Below are positions 9,999-20,784 of a DNA stretch of 46,951 nt, one piece after another. A program made the position numbers and the translations under genes. Origin of the DNA: Candidatus Saganbacteria bacterium (lineage in GTDB: Bacteria > Margulisbacteria > WOR-1 > O2-12-FULL-45-9); contig JABMSE010000050.1 of NCBI GenBank assembly GCA_013204645.1, positions 1 to 46,951 of the forward strand. The letters run 5' to 3'. Under the pieces are notes generated by a model. That model was given only the letters and a program-made list of their open reading frames with translations, did no database searches and was not told where the DNA came from. Numbering within the stretch: the first letter of the stretch is position 1; the number at the start of each line of letters is the position of its first letter.

Positions 9999-10736
9999 AT
10001 GAAAAGAAAAACTTCAAAATTTATTAACCTCCTACAAAAGAAATCCAATATTGTAATGCTTACGGCTTATGATTATTCTTTTGCTAAGATACTTGATAGC
10101 TGTGAGGTAGATATTATTTTAGTAGGAGATTCTCTGGGCAATGTTATTTTAGGTTATGAAAATACCCTGCCGGTAACGATGGAGGATATGATCCATCATA
10201 CTAAAGCTGTGGCGCGGGGAGTAAAAAGGGCACTCCTAATTTCTGATATGCCCTATAAATCTACGCTGGTTCCTAAAACTGCCTTGGAAAACGCTAGGCG
10301 TTTGGTGGATGCTGGAGCTCGTGGGGTAAAAATTGAGGGCATAGACAATTTTGAAAGTATTTCCGAAATTATCCAAGCTGGGATTCCAGTCATGGGACAT
10401 TTAGGGTTTACCCCCCAAAACGTGAAAGAACTTGGAGGCTATAAGATCCAACGTTCACCGCAAATTATTGACGAAGCAAAAGAACTAGAAAAAGTCGGCG
10501 TTTTTTCAATTGTTCTGGAGATGATACCACCTGAGCTAGCAGGCAAAATTACCGACTCAATTAAAATTGCTACCATTGGTATTGGGGCGGGGCCACTTTG
10601 TAATGGGCAGGTTTTGGTAACTTACGACATGCTAGGGTTATATCCTAATGCCCCTAAATTTGCAAAAAAGTATGTAGATCTGGAAAAAGAAATCAGAAAA
10701 GCAATTAAGGAATTTGCAGAGGATCAATCTAAATAA
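9999..10736 (+). CDS. panB: 3-methyl-2-oxobutanoate hydroxymethyltransferase
   Basis: MLTAYDYSFAKI, VGDSLGNVILGYENTLPVTMEDM, PVMGHLGFTPQ, IGIGAGPLCNGQVLV. Confidence 0.95.
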   Translation: MKRKTSKFINLLQKKSNIVMLTAYDYSFAKILDSCEVDIILVGDSLGNVILGYENTLPVTMEDMIHHTKAVARGVKRALLISDMPYKSTLVPKTALENARRLVDAGARGVKIEGIDNFESISEIIQAGIPVMGHLGFTPQNVKELGGYKIQRSPQIIDEAKELEKVGVFSIVLEMIPPELAGKITDSIKIATIGIGAGPLCNGQVLVTYDMLGLYPNAPKFAKKYVDLEKEIRKAIKEFAEDQSK

Positions 10737-10751
10737 TTCTTCTTGGTGTGA

Positions 10752-10757
10752 TATAAT
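10752..10757 (+). promoter_or_regulatory. -10 box (TATAAT) of a tRNA promoter
   Basis: Perfect TATAAT in GTGTGATATAATACTAGG, directly upstream of the tRNA-like fragment and tRNA-Arg. Confidence 0.6.
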
Positions 10758-10768
10758 ACTAGGAAAAT

Positions 10769-10790
10769 GCCCCCGTAGCTTAGCTGGATA
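10769..10790 (+). pseudogene. tRNA 5'-half-like fragment (GCCCCCGTAGCTTAGCTGGATA)
   Basis: Matches acceptor 5' strand plus start of a D-arm; no matching CGGGGGC 3' acceptor strand follows. Confidence 0.45.
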
Positions 10791-10845
10791 TCCGCCTGGG
10801 TGCGGCTGCGGCACACGGAGGCGGCCCAAAGAGCAAGGGCTAAAG

Positions 10846-10919
10846 GCGCCTGTAGCTCAACTGGATAGAGCATCAGTTTCCTAAACTGGGGGTTGGGTGT
10901 TCGAGTCACCCCAGGCGCA
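10846..10919 (+). tRNA. tRNA-Arg (anticodon CCT)
   Basis: Acceptor GCGCCTG/CAGGCGC, D-stem GCTC/GAGC, anticodon loop TTCCTAA, T-arm GGGTG-TTCGAGT-CACCC, discriminator A. Confidence 0.95.
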
Positions 10920-10936
10920 AACTAAAGATAAGAGTT

Positions 10937-11443
10937 ATGAATATTATATTAATCGGATTTATGGGAAGCGGTAAAACAGTGATAGGCCATAGGCTTGCCC
11001 GCGAGCTTAAGATGACTTATCTGGATACCGACCAGTTAATTGAAGAGCATGAACAGATGACGATTAACCAGATTTTTGCTGAAAAAGATGAGGGATTTTT
11101 TAGAAGCCTTGAGACTTCCGCCCTAAAATCACTGCATGCTTATGATAATTTTGTCATTGCTACCGGTGGTGGTATGGTGCTGCGAGAAGAAAATGTTAAA
11201 ATGTTAAAGCGTTTGGGCCCGCTTATTTTGCTCTGGGCAGCTCCGGGTGTGATTTATGAAAGAATAAAGGCGCAAAAAAATCGGCCCTTGTTGAATGTGG
11301 CGGATCCCAAGCAAGAGATTCGGGGTATTCTTGAGGCCCGTACCCCCACCTATGAGAGGGTAGCGGATTTCAAGGTTGATACTTCAAAATTAAATATTGA
11401 TGAAACAGTTGGGGGAATTATGCAATGGTTAAAATCAAGGTAG
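10937..11443 (+). CDS. aroK: shikimate kinase
   Basis: P-loop GFMGSGKTVIG, DTDQLIE, ATGGGMVL, RPLL. Confidence 0.95.
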   Translation: MNIILIGFMGSGKTVIGHRLARELKMTYLDTDQLIEEHEQMTINQIFAEKDEGFFRSLETSALKSLHAYDNFVIATGGGMVLREENVKMLKRLGPLILLWAAPGVIYERIKAQKNRPLLNVADPKQEIRGILEARTPTYERVADFKVDTSKLNIDETVGGIMQWLKSR

Positions 11444-12537
11444 ATTTAGAAAAAAGAAGTTATGATATTTTGGTTGGGACAGATATCTTATCTGACCTGG
11501 GAAAGTTTATTGAATCCCAAAAATGGGGAAAGGAAATTGTAATTGTGACCGACCCCCTGGTCAATGATCTTTATGGGGATGCTCTGCGCAAAGGATTGAA
11601 AAACTTTAGAGTGCATACCCTTGAGGTTGCGCGTGGGGAGCGTTATAAAAATCTAAAAGTTGCACAGGACCTCTATAATAGTTTGGTTAAACACTCGGTT
11701 CATCGGGATGCAGCCATTATTGTTTTGGGGGGTGGGGTAATCGGGGACCTGGCTGGTTTTATTGCTGCCACCTATATGCGGGGTATCAATTGTATCCAGG
11801 TGCCAACTACCTTGCTTGCCCAGGTTGATGCTTCAATCGGTGGTAAAACTGGAGTAAACCACCCCAAGTGCAAAAATTTAATTGGATCCTTTTATCAGCC
11901 GGTATTGGTCTATATTGACATTAAAACCTTAACTACTCTTCCGGCGCGTGAGATCCGAACCGGACTAGCCGAAGTTGTTAAATATGGGGTAATTTGTGAT
12001 GCCGATTTTTTTAAGTTTCTAGAGGAAAATGCCCACCATTTAAATACTAAAGCCTTTGAGTCTCCTGATACTTTGCGGGCCGCGCTAAAGGTTTGGCAAA
12101 TTATTGTGGCAGAATCTGCCAAAATTAAGGCCAAGGTTGTTGAAAAAGATGAGACCGAAAGCAACTTGCGGATGATATTAAATTTTGGCCATACTGTAGG
12201 ACATGCCCTCGAAAGTCTTACTAAATATAAAACGTATAACCACGGAGAAGCCGTTTCAATTGGAATGGTGGCGGCCGCACGGATTGCAAATTGTATGGGA
12301 ATGTTAAAAGCTGATCCCGTGGCCAGAATTGAAAATCTACTTGAGAAACTGGGGTTGCCAACCCAAATTGATGGGTTGGCATCAGCTAAAATTATCAAGG
12401 CGCTAGGAATTGATAAAAAGGTGGCCGCTGGTAAAGTGCGCTTTGTTTTACCTGAAAAAATCGGAAGCGTTGTGATTTCTGATAAAGTTCCACCAAAAAT
12501 CATTAGGTGTGTTTTAAAGGAAATGGGAAGCAAATGA
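11425..12537 (+). CDS. aroB: 3-dehydroquinate synthase
   Basis: [53 protein letters not shown]. Confidence 0.96.
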   Translation: MVKIKVDLEKRSYDILVGTDILSDLGKFIESQKWGKEIVIVTDPLVNDLYGDALRKGLKNFRVHTLEVARGERYKNLKVAQDLYNSLVKHSVHRDAAIIVLGGGVIGDLAGFIAATYMRGINCIQVPTTLLAQVDASIGGKTGVNHPKCKNLIGSFYQPVLVYIDIKTLTTLPAREIRTGLAEVVKYGVICDADFFKFLEENAHHLNTKAFESPDTLRAALKVWQIIVAESAKIKAKVVEKDETESNLRMILNFGHTVGHALESLTKYKTYNHGEAVSIGMVAAARIANCMGMLKADPVARIENLLEKLGLPTQIDGLASAKIIKALGIDKKVAAGKVRFVLPEKIGSVVISDKVPPKIIRCVLKEMGSK

Positions 12538-13700
12538 AAAACAGCGATGAGCAATTAAAAATTATTAAAGCTGGCGTTATTGAAGCAATCCCAGAAGAAG
12601 AATTGCTCAAGAAACTAAAAAAAGGAAAACCCCTTCGCATTAAATGGGGAGCGGATCCATCGGCTCCCGATATCCATCTGGGGCATACTGTAATCCTTAA
12701 TAAATTAAAGCAACTGCAGGATTTAGGCCACGAAGTGATTTTTTTAATTGGTGATTTCACAGCTATGATCGGGGATCCCAGCGGTAAATCCGAAACAAGA
12801 AAACCTTTATCTGCGCTTGAGGCTTTAGAAAACGCAAAGACCTATCAATCCCAGGTTTTTAGGATACTAGATAAAAAGAAAACCAAGGTTGTTTATAATT
12901 CTAGCTGGCTTGAAAAAATGGGGCTAAAAGAAGTTTTTACGCTTTCCTCCCAATATACGGTTGCCCGCATGCTTGAGCGCAAAGACTTTAAAGAGAGATT
13001 TAAGAACCAAAGCGATATAACCGTTCTGGAATTCTTATACCCCCTCTTACAGGGATATGACTCGGTACATCTTGGTGCGGATATTGAAATTGGAGGTACT
13101 GACCAAAAGTTTAATCTTTTAATGGGACGCACCCTTCAACAAAAATATAATCAGGAGCCCCAGGTTGTAATAACTCTTCCCTTGCTCGAAGGAACTGACG
13201 GAGTTAACAAGATGAGCAAATCGCTTAATAATTATATCGCAATTACTGATTCCCCTAAGGAAATGTTCGGCAAAGTTATGTCTATTTCCGATAAGCTTAT
13301 GTTGCGTTATTATGAATTGTTAACTGATTGTTCGCTGCCGGAGATTTCCGCCATGCATCCCAAAGAAGCCAAGAAGAAATTGGCGGCCTTATTGGTTAGT
13401 AGATTTTATGACGAAAAAAAAGCAAAAATCGCTGAAGCAGAATTCGAATCGATTTTCTCTAAGGGGAATCTGCCCCGAGATATCCCGGTAAAAAAAATGG
13501 GAAAAAAGGAGATAAACATAGTTTTGCTACTGGCTGAAACAGGTTTAGCATCTTCAAAAGCTGAGGCCCGACGATTAATTAAACAAAAGGGTGTCTCAGT
13601 TGACAGCCAAGTTGTAATCGATGAGAACGAGGTGGTTGACCTCTGTGCCGAAAGAATTCTAAAAGTTGGAAAGCGAAATTTTCTAAGGGTTAAGTCCTAA
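12534..13700 (+). CDS. tyrS: tyrosyl-tRNA synthetase
   Basis: [24 protein letters not shown] (HIGH-like), KMSKS, C-terminal S4 domain. Confidence 0.95.
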   Translation: MKNSDEQLKIIKAGVIEAIPEEELLKKLKKGKPLRIKWGADPSAPDIHLGHTVILNKLKQLQDLGHEVIFLIGDFTAMIGDPSGKSETRKPLSALEALENAKTYQSQVFRILDKKKTKVVYNSSWLEKMGLKEVFTLSSQYTVARMLERKDFKERFKNQSDITVLEFLYPLLQGYDSVHLGADIEIGGTDQKFNLLMGRTLQQKYNQEPQVVITLPLLEGTDGVNKMSKSLNNYIAITDSPKEMFGKVMSISDKLMLRYYELLTDCSLPEISAMHPKEAKKKLAALLVSRFYDEKKAKIAEAEFESIFSKGNLPRDIPVKKMGKKEINIVLLLAETGLASSKAEARRLIKQKGVSVDSQVVIDENEVVDLCAERILKVGKRNFLRVKS

Positions 13701-13703
13701 AAC

Positions 13704-14582
13704 ATGAAGATTCTAATTATCGGAGCAGATGGCCAATTAGGCACAGATCTAGCTAAAGTAATTCCAAAAGAAGAACAGATCCCAACCACGATTTTCGATA
13801 TTGATATAACCGATAAGCTTAAAACGCTTGAAGCCCTCAAAAAATATTCTCCTGATGTAGTCATTAATACTGCGGCTTATCACAATGTGGATGCCTGTGA
13901 GATGGATGCGGCGCCCGCTTTTGCGGTTAACTTTTTTGGGGTTAAAAATCTTGCGCAGGCTTGCCGTGAGATTGATTGTGTCCTGGTTCATATTTCAACT
14001 GATTATGTTTTTGATGGAAAAAAAAGCAAACCTTATGTTGAAACGGATTGCCCTAATCCCCAATCTGTATATGCTATTTCGAAATTAGCTGGTGAGCAAT
14101 GTGTTAGATCTATGTTAGATAAATATTTTATTGTAAGGAGTACAGGACTTTATGGGGTTGCTGGTTGTATGGGGAAGGGGGGGGTAAATTTTGTAGAAAA
14201 CATGATCAAACGGGCGACAACCCAGCCAGAACTCTCGGTAGTAGTCGATGAAGTGCTTGCTCCAACCTATACCACCGACCTTGCGTCTAAAATCTATCAG
14301 TTAATCCAGACCAAAAAGTATGGTCTCTACCACATTGTTAATCATGGCCAGTGCTCCTGGTATGATTTTACCTGTGAAATTTTTAAGCTTTTAAATCGCA
14401 AGATTGCTATTTTTAAAACAGACGCAAAAGCCTTTAAGGCTCTGGCGAAACGGCCCAAATATTCCGTCTTGAAAAATGCTGCCTTGGGAAAACTGGGAAT
14501 GGATGATTTACGTCCCTGGCAAGATGCGTTGAGCGCTTATTTGCTTGAAAAAGGATACTATGAAGATCGCCCTAGTCCATGA
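13704..14582 (+). CDS. rfbD: dTDP-4-dehydrorhamnose reductase family
   Basis: ILIIGADGQLGTDL, NTAAYHNVDACEMD, ISTDYVFDG, YAISKLAGE. Confidence 0.9.
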   Translation: MKILIIGADGQLGTDLAKVIPKEEQIPTTIFDIDITDKLKTLEALKKYSPDVVINTAAYHNVDACEMDAAPAFAVNFFGVKNLAQACREIDCVLVHISTDYVFDGKKSKPYVETDCPNPQSVYAISKLAGEQCVRSMLDKYFIVRSTGLYGVAGCMGKGGVNFVENMIKRATTQPELSVVVDEVLAPTYTTDLASKIYQLIQTKKYGLYHIVNHGQCSWYDFTCEIFKLLNRKIAIFKTDAKAFKALAKRPKYSVLKNAALGKLGMDDLRPWQDALSAYLLEKGYYEDRPSP

Positions 14583-15648
14583 TTACCTTAATCAGTTTGG
14601 AGGAGCAGAAAGAGTAGTTTCTGCTTTGAATGAGATCTGGCCAGATGCCCCCATTTATACTTCAATCTATGATGAGAAAAAAATGCCAGAAGAATTTAAG
14701 CGCATGGATATTCGAGTTTCTTTTATGCAAAAACTCCCTTTGGTCTTTGCCCTGTTCAAATATTATTTCCTGTTTTACCCCCTGGCATTTGAACGTTTTG
14801 ATTTAAGCCAGTATGATGTGATCCTTTCCTCTAGTTCAGCATTTGCTAAAGGAGTGAGAAAAAGACAAGGGCAGTTGCATATTTGTTACTGCCATAACCC
14901 CATGCGCTTTGTTTGGCGTTACGAAGATTATACTAAACAGATGTCAATCCCTTTCATTTTTAAGTTTATATTGCCTTTTTTGCTTGATCCGCTCAAAAAA
15001 TGGGATCTAGAGACCGCTTCCGCAGTTGATGGCTATATTGCCAATTCAAAAACCGTCGCCGGCCGCATTAAAAAGATTTATGGTCGCGAATCTGTTATAA
15101 TAAATCCGCCGGTTGAAACTGATTTTTTTAAGCCATCAAATATTGATGGCGATTATTTTTTGGTGGTTTCACGTCTTAATGCCTATAAGAGGATCGATCT
15201 GGTGGTTGCCGCTTTTAATCGGCTTGAGCTCCCCTTAAAAATTGTTGGGAGTGGACCTCTCTTTAATAAGTTAAAGAAAGAGGCCTCATCCAACATCGAG
15301 TTTTTGGGTTCAGTATCTGATTTTAATTTAAGAAAAATTATAGCCGAATCCCGTGCCCTGATTTTTGCCGGTGAGGAGGATTTTGGAATTGTTGCCCTTG
15401 AGGCCATGGCCTGTGGGCGCCCGGTAATTGCTTATCGGGCCGGTGGGGCAGAAGAAACTGTAATTGATGGGCAAAATGGGATATTTTTTGATCAGCAATC
15501 GGTTGATTCCCTGATAGGTGCAATCAAAAGATTTCAATTTGAAAGTTTTGATAAGGGAAAAATCAGGGAAGATGCAGAGAGGTTTAATAAAACCATTTTT
15601 AAACAGCAAATTAAGGCCTTTGTAGATGAACAAATTAACAAAAATTAA
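14560..15648 (+). CDS. glycosyltransferase, GT4-like
   Basis: MKIALVHDYLNQFGGAERV; EEDFGIVALEAMACGRPVIAYRAGGAEETV. Confidence 0.9.
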   Translation: MKIALVHDYLNQFGGAERVVSALNEIWPDAPIYTSIYDEKKMPEEFKRMDIRVSFMQKLPLVFALFKYYFLFYPLAFERFDLSQYDVILSSSSAFAKGVRKRQGQLHICYCHNPMRFVWRYEDYTKQMSIPFIFKFILPFLLDPLKKWDLETASAVDGYIANSKTVAGRIKKIYGRESVIINPPVETDFFKPSNIDGDYFLVVSRLNAYKRIDLVVAAFNRLELPLKIVGSGPLFNKLKKEASSNIEFLGSVSDFNLRKIIAESRALIFAGEEDFGIVALEAMACGRPVIAYRAGGAEETVIDGQNGIFFDQQSVDSLIGAIKRFQFESFDKGKIREDAERFNKTIFKQQIKAFVDEQINKN

Positions 15649-18172
15649 TCTCAATTCCTCGCAAATATTTAATTTCGCTATAGAAATCTTGATTCTGGTT
15701 GTGATCTTTGTGATGCCTACTATTTTTGATCGGCGCTTGGGCATTGTTTTTTCCGGCACCAAAACCACCTGGATGAGGGTTTTGGGTTTAATTATTCTTT
15801 CTCTTTGGGCCATTAAGATCATCATTTGCAAAAAACACCCTTTTGTGCGAACCCCGCTTGATTGGCCAATTCTTTCCTTTATGCTTTGTACAACCATTGC
15901 AAGTCTCACTTCTTTTCATGTTTATACGAGTATAGCGGGCTTTTATGGCCGCTATGAAGGGTTGACTAGTTGGTATTTGTTTTTTCTTTTCTTTTTTGTA
16001 ATTACTAATTACATTAAGTCTCTTGAACAAATTAAAAGAATAATTGTTACAGTCCTTTCGGCGGCCACCCTGATGGCGGTTTATTCTATAATCCAGAGAC
16101 ACGAGTTGGATCCTTATAGGTGGGGTGGAGTGGTTACCTGGCAGAGGGTAATTGGAACCATTGGCCAGCCCAATTTTATTGCTGCTTATATGCTCATGGC
16201 TTTTTTCTTGGTTCTAGGGCTCTTTTTACTTAAGAAGAAAGAGCCTCTGACACCTTTTAATTGGTTTGAACAATTTATCTGCCTTGGTTATTTTGTTTTT
16301 GGTCAAATTGTATTTTTGGTAATGATCTTTAATATCAATCTGCCCACGGTGGCAAGTACAATCCTTTGGTACTTAAGCTTTTTAGCTATTACCATCTCTG
16401 TTCTTCTATTTAGTTTTTCCTATAATAAACTTTCTCCTAAAATATTTAATCTGGTGTTGGGGATAGGATTGGTTCTCATTTATATTTGTATCCTTTATAC
16501 GCAGAGCCGGGGAGGTTATCTGGGGTTGTTCACCGGGATAGTTCTTTTTGTAATTGTTTGCGGCCGGCAAGCCATTTTTGATAATTGGAAAAAGATTGCA
16601 ATTTTGGGGTCTTTGATTATTTTGATTTCAGCCGTTACCATGACGCGCGCTGAATTTTCACCTTTTGAAAGGTTTGCTTCCGAAATATCTACTAAAAAGG
16701 CTAGTGTTTCTAGTACAGCCCAAACCAAGTTAGAATTAAAAGGAGCGGCGGGGTCGCGGGGTGAAACCTGGAAGAGCGCTTTTGCTGTGATTGCTGACTA
16801 TCCGGTATTTGGTATTGGACCCGAAGTATTAAAAATGATATTCCCTAGATATGAGACAGAGCTGTTTAGATTTAGGGAAGCCTTTCATGTGAAACAGGAC
16901 CGTTGCCATAATGAAATTTTTGATGTTGCCGTAACTAAGGGGTTGATCGCCTTTTTTGTTTATCTCTGGTTGCTCTTTGTTGTTTTCCGCGTGGGTTGGC
17001 TAAAGTCCCGGAAAGCCGATGGAAATGTTAAGCCTCTGCTGGCGGCAATGTTGGCGGCTGTTTTATCCTTTTTAATCCAAAATCAATTTAGTTTTGGGGT
17101 CGTAGCCATTACTTCTTTGTTTTGGATTATATGGGGGATGATTATGGTGGTCCCCCCAACTCTTTTTATCCCTCTTGCTACACGAGACAAAGAGGAAACC
17201 TTTTCATGGCAGGAAATTCCCTGGATTCCAGTTGCCATGGTGATTATCCTCAGCTTACTTTTTGTTTACATCTCATTTTTTTCGTTTAGGGGAGATCTTT
17301 GGTTTAAGTCCGGAAAAACTAAATCCCTTATCCCGCGGCCAGCTGAGGCCGTCAATGACTATCAGAAATCTCTTAGCGTTTTTCCTTTTGAAGGGGGAGC
17401 AATCTCTCATCTAGGAATTGCTTACCTTAATTTTTCAAACACTCTACCGCCGGAAGAGAGGCTCGAATATATAGAGAAAGCTGTCACCACCTTAAAATAC
17501 GGTACTCAGATTGACCCCTACAATGCGGATAATTTCTATATGCTTTCAAAAATATTTCTTATGCTTCAAATGCCAGATAAGGCGCAAGAACATGCAGAGA
17601 TTGCCATAAAAATTGATCCTTATTATGCCGAAGTTTATCAGATCCTAGGTATAATTTATGCTAGGCAAAAAGAATTTGATAAGGCGGCACAACATTTCAA
17701 AAGGGCCTTTTTTATTAACCCCAATTTAGTTGAGCCCATGCAAAATCTAAAAGATCTTTACCGGAGTATGGGCAAAGGGCCGGAAATTCTTTTAGTATTT
17801 GAAAAAGCCTTGGATAAATATGGGGATAATTTGGTTGTCTTAGAAGAAGTAGGCGATTTATATCTTGAGCAAGGAAAAGCTGAAAAGGCCTTTACTGTTT
17901 CCCAAAGGATGATAGCCTTAAATCCGGATCTGTCGGCGGGGTATATTTTACGGGCCAGAGCGAATTTAGGCCAGGGAAAAATTAGAGCGGCGTCCTTAGA
18001 TCTTCAAGATGTACTGATACGTGACCCAAAGAATATTGATGCGCATAACCTATTAGGTGCGCTTTATGGGCGGCAAGGAAATGTCTCCCGAGCCAGGGAA
18101 GAGTTTGAACAGGTTCTAGTCCTTGACCCAAATAATGCTTTCGCAAAAAAGATGCTAAAGCAATTGAGATAA
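15626..18172 (+). CDS. O-antigen ligase (Wzy_C-like) membrane protein fused to TPR repeats
   Basis: Multiple transmembrane helices, RGGYLGLFTGIVL, HNEIFDVAVTKG, followed by TPR-like repeats. Confidence 0.88.
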   Translation: MNKLTKINLNSSQIFNFAIEILILVVIFVMPTIFDRRLGIVFSGTKTTWMRVLGLIILSLWAIKIIICKKHPFVRTPLDWPILSFMLCTTIASLTSFHVYTSIAGFYGRYEGLTSWYLFFLFFFVITNYIKSLEQIKRIIVTVLSAATLMAVYSIIQRHELDPYRWGGVVTWQRVIGTIGQPNFIAAYMLMAFFLVLGLFLLKKKEPLTPFNWFEQFICLGYFVFGQIVFLVMIFNINLPTVASTILWYLSFLAITISVLLFSFSYNKLSPKIFNLVLGIGLVLIYICILYTQSRGGYLGLFTGIVLFVIVCGRQAIFDNWKKIAILGSLIILISAVTMTRAEFSPFERFASEISTKKASVSSTAQTKLELKGAAGSRGETWKSAFAVIADYPVFGIGPEVLKMIFPRYETELFRFREAFHVKQDRCHNEIFDVAVTKGLIAFFVYLWLLFVVFRVGWLKSRKADGNVKPLLAAMLAAVLSFLIQNQFSFGVVAITSLFWIIWGMIMVVPPTLFIPLATRDKEETFSWQEIPWIPVAMVIILSLLFVYISFFSFRGDLWFKSGKTKSLIPRPAEAVNDYQKSLSVFPFEGGAISHLGIAYLNFSNTLPPEERLEYIEKAVTTLKYGTQIDPYNADNFYMLSKIFLMLQMPDKAQEHAEIAIKIDPYYAEVYQILGIIYARQKEFDKAAQHFKRAFFINPNLVEPMQNLKDLYRSMGKGPEILLVFEKALDKYGDNLVVLEEVGDLYLEQGKAEKAFTVSQRMIALNPDLSAGYILRARANLGQGKIRAASLDLQDVLIRDPKNIDAHNLLGALYGRQGNVSRAREEFEQVLVLDPNNAFAKKMLKQLR

Positions 18173-18175
18173 CTC

Positions 18176-19564
18176 ATGTTTAAAGTAATCTTAGACGCAA
18201 TTATAATAATTGTTTCTTTTATCTTGGCTTATTTTTTTAGGTTTAAGGTCCTTCTTTTTCTTACCCCGGGATCAATCCCAATTTTAGAACAATATTTAAG
18301 TGTTTTGGTTTTTATTGTCCTGATTTGGTTAGCTGTCTTTAAGTTAATAGGGCTATATGATAGGAAATTTAGCAATCTCATTGATGAGCTGGCTTCACTT
18401 TTTTGGGGAGTAACCCTTTCAACCTTGATTTTGTTAGGGCTTCTTTTTCTTTATCGAGAGTTTTGGGTTTCCCGCTTGGTGGTGGTAAATGCCTGGTTTA
18501 TTTCGGGGCTTTTGTTAGGGAGTGCGCGTTTAATTGCTTTTCAGGTTAAAAGACTTTTGTACGCCAGGGGGATTGGGGTAAAAAACACCTTGATTTTAGG
18601 GGCAGGGGAGATGGGATGTCTTTTGGCCCTAAAAATTAGCCAGGACAAGGGTATTGGTTATAATGCAGTTGCTTTTTTAGATGATGATCAAGCAAAGAGG
18701 GGCAAGGTATATCATGGGGTTTGTGTTTTGGGTCCAGTTTCACTGGTAAAAGATGTTATCCGTACGCACAAAATCCAGGAAGTAATCATTGCCAGCCAAA
18801 AATTCGGCGCCACGAATATTTTAGACATTATTACAGAATGCGAGAAGTTTGGGGTAGAATTTAAAATTGTGCCTGGGATTCTTGAATTAATTGCCAGCCG
18901 GGTGGATGCAGATGAGCTGGCCGGCGTGCCCCTGGTAACTATTTCCGAAATTAGGCTTAAGGGGTTTAATGCGGCGCTTAAGCGCACAGCTGATATTATT
19001 CTTTCGGCTATTGGTATTGTGATTATTTCTCCCATTTTAGTTTTATTTGCATTACTTGTGAAGTTAACTTCGGCTGGGCCGATCTTTTTTGTTCAGGAAA
19101 GAGTTGGGCTGGAGGGAGAAGCTTTTTCGATGTATAAATTCCGCTCTATGATATTCGATGCAGAAGCAAAATTTCCTGATTTGGCACCTCTTTCTGAGGT
19201 CGACTCTCCTCATTTTAAAATAAAAGACGACCCACGCATAACTGCCTTGGGGCGATTTATGCGGCGTTTTAGCATTGACGAACTCCCCCAAATATTTAAT
19301 GTCCTTTTAGGAGAGATGAGCTTGGTGGGACCACGCCCCCCCTTGCCACGCGAAGTTAGTAAGTATTCTGTGTGGCAGAAAAAGCGCCTTAGGGTGCGCC
19401 CAGGTATTACAGGGCTTGGGCAGGTTTCTGGTAGAGCCTTTCTTCCTTTTGATGATCTAGTGCGATTGGATATCTATTATATTGAAAACTGGTCACTTTG
19501 GCTGGATTTCAAAATCCTCTTGCGGACTGTTCCGGCGGTTATTTTGGGAAGTGGGGCTTATTAG
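18176..19564 (+). CDS. undecaprenyl-phosphate sugar phosphotransferase (exopolysaccharide type)
   Basis: KRTADIILSAIGIVIISPILV, YKFRSM, SIDELPQIFNVLLGEMSLVGPRPPLPREV, RPGITGLGQVSGR. Confidence 0.93.
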   Translation: MFKVILDAIIIIVSFILAYFFRFKVLLFLTPGSIPILEQYLSVLVFIVLIWLAVFKLIGLYDRKFSNLIDELASLFWGVTLSTLILLGLLFLYREFWVSRLVVVNAWFISGLLLGSARLIAFQVKRLLYARGIGVKNTLILGAGEMGCLLALKISQDKGIGYNAVAFLDDDQAKRGKVYHGVCVLGPVSLVKDVIRTHKIQEVIIASQKFGATNILDIITECEKFGVEFKIVPGILELIASRVDADELAGVPLVTISEIRLKGFNAALKRTADIILSAIGIVIISPILVLFALLVKLTSAGPIFFVQERVGLEGEAFSMYKFRSMIFDAEAKFPDLAPLSEVDSPHFKIKDDPRITALGRFMRRFSIDELPQIFNVLLGEMSLVGPRPPLPREVSKYSVWQKKRLRVRPGITGLGQVSGRAFLPFDDLVRLDIYYIENWSLWLDFKILLRTVPAVILGSGAY

Positions 19565-19625
19565 TATTTCTAATTGTGCGAATTTACTTTTCCCTCCAAA
19601 TCAGATATAATAATAAACTGACGTC

Positions 19626-20765
19626 ATGAAAAAATCCACCAAAATTATAATTGTTGGAGCTGGTCCGATTGGATGTTATTTGGGCCAGCTTTTAGTGCAG
19701 ATGGGGTTTGATCCCCTGCTGCTTGAAGAGCATTCCGAAGTGGGTAAGCCGGTTCAGTGTGCCGGGATTGTCGGACGCGGTGTCTTTGAGGAAATGCGTA
19801 TTCCTATTTCAAAAAAACCAATCCTCAATGAAATTGCCGGTGCTAACGTAGCTTTTAATGGTTCTTCCTTTGTCCTAAATCGATCAAAGGTAGCCTATAT
19901 TATTGACCGGGAAATGTTTGATAAAGAACTTAGTTCTTCTTTAAATATTGAATTTAATACCCAGCTTATTGAGGCTCATCCCATTAAAGATGGTTATATC
20001 TTAAAGACCAACAATGGAGAGTATTTTGCCAATTTGGTTATAGGTGCAGATGGGCCCAACTCAAAAGTCAGAAAGTCGCTTAATTTCGTATCTGATATGA
20101 AGCTTTATCGTGGTTATCAGTACCGGGTTAAGATGACCCCCAAGCAGCAGGATTTTGTTGACGTCCACTATGTAAAGCCCTTTTCTTTATTTACCTGGGT
20201 TATTCCCGAGGGTAACGGTACAGTTCGGGTTGGAACGATCTGTAATAATCCCTACCAAGAATTAGCAGATTTTATGGAGAAAACCGGCATTTCAGGTGAA
20301 ATTGTGGAAAAAAATGCTGGGGCTATCCCAATCGGGACGTGTCAGCTGGTACGTGACAATGCGGCCTTGGTGGGGGATGCTGCCTGCCAGGTAAAACCCA
20401 TCACTTCTGGAGGAATCTACTATGGGATGAAATCCGCTGAACTTTTGGCGGATGCCATAAAGGAAGGAGACCTTGCTTCTTATCAAAAAAGGTGGAGTGA
20501 AGAATTTGAGCAGGAGATAAGGGTTTGCCTGCTGGTCAGGTATATCATGGAAAATATGGGTGATGATGTCTTGTTAAAGATTTTTTCCTATGTTAAAGAT
20601 AATGCCAATTTAATTGAGAAGATTGGAGATTTTGAAAACCACTCTTCGGTTTTATGGAGCTTGGTGTTGAATCCTAGGACCTATCCTACCATTGGATCCT
20701 TGCTTATGGGCATGGCAAAAAATCCTAAGTTTATTCTTCGTTCCCTTTTGCGACTGCCGCGTTAA
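19626..20765 (+). CDS. geranylgeranyl reductase family FAD-dependent oxidoreductase
   Basis: IIVGAGPIGCYLGQLL, VQCAGIV, VIGADGPNSKVRK, LVGDAACQVKPITSGGIYYGMKSAELLADA. Confidence 0.9.
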   Translation: MKKSTKIIIVGAGPIGCYLGQLLVQMGFDPLLLEEHSEVGKPVQCAGIVGRGVFEEMRIPISKKPILNEIAGANVAFNGSSFVLNRSKVAYIIDREMFDKELSSSLNIEFNTQLIEAHPIKDGYILKTNNGEYFANLVIGADGPNSKVRKSLNFVSDMKLYRGYQYRVKMTPKQQDFVDVHYVKPFSLFTWVIPEGNGTVRVGTICNNPYQELADFMEKTGISGEIVEKNAGAIPIGTCQLVRDNAALVGDAACQVKPITSGGIYYGMKSAELLADAIKEGDLASYQKRWSEEFEQEIRVCLLVRYIMENMGDDVLLKIFSYVKDNANLIEKIGDFENHSSVLWSLVLNPRTYPTIGSLLMGMAKNPKFILRSLLRLPR

Positions 20766-20784
20766 TTGTGAGGGGAAGTTTGAT

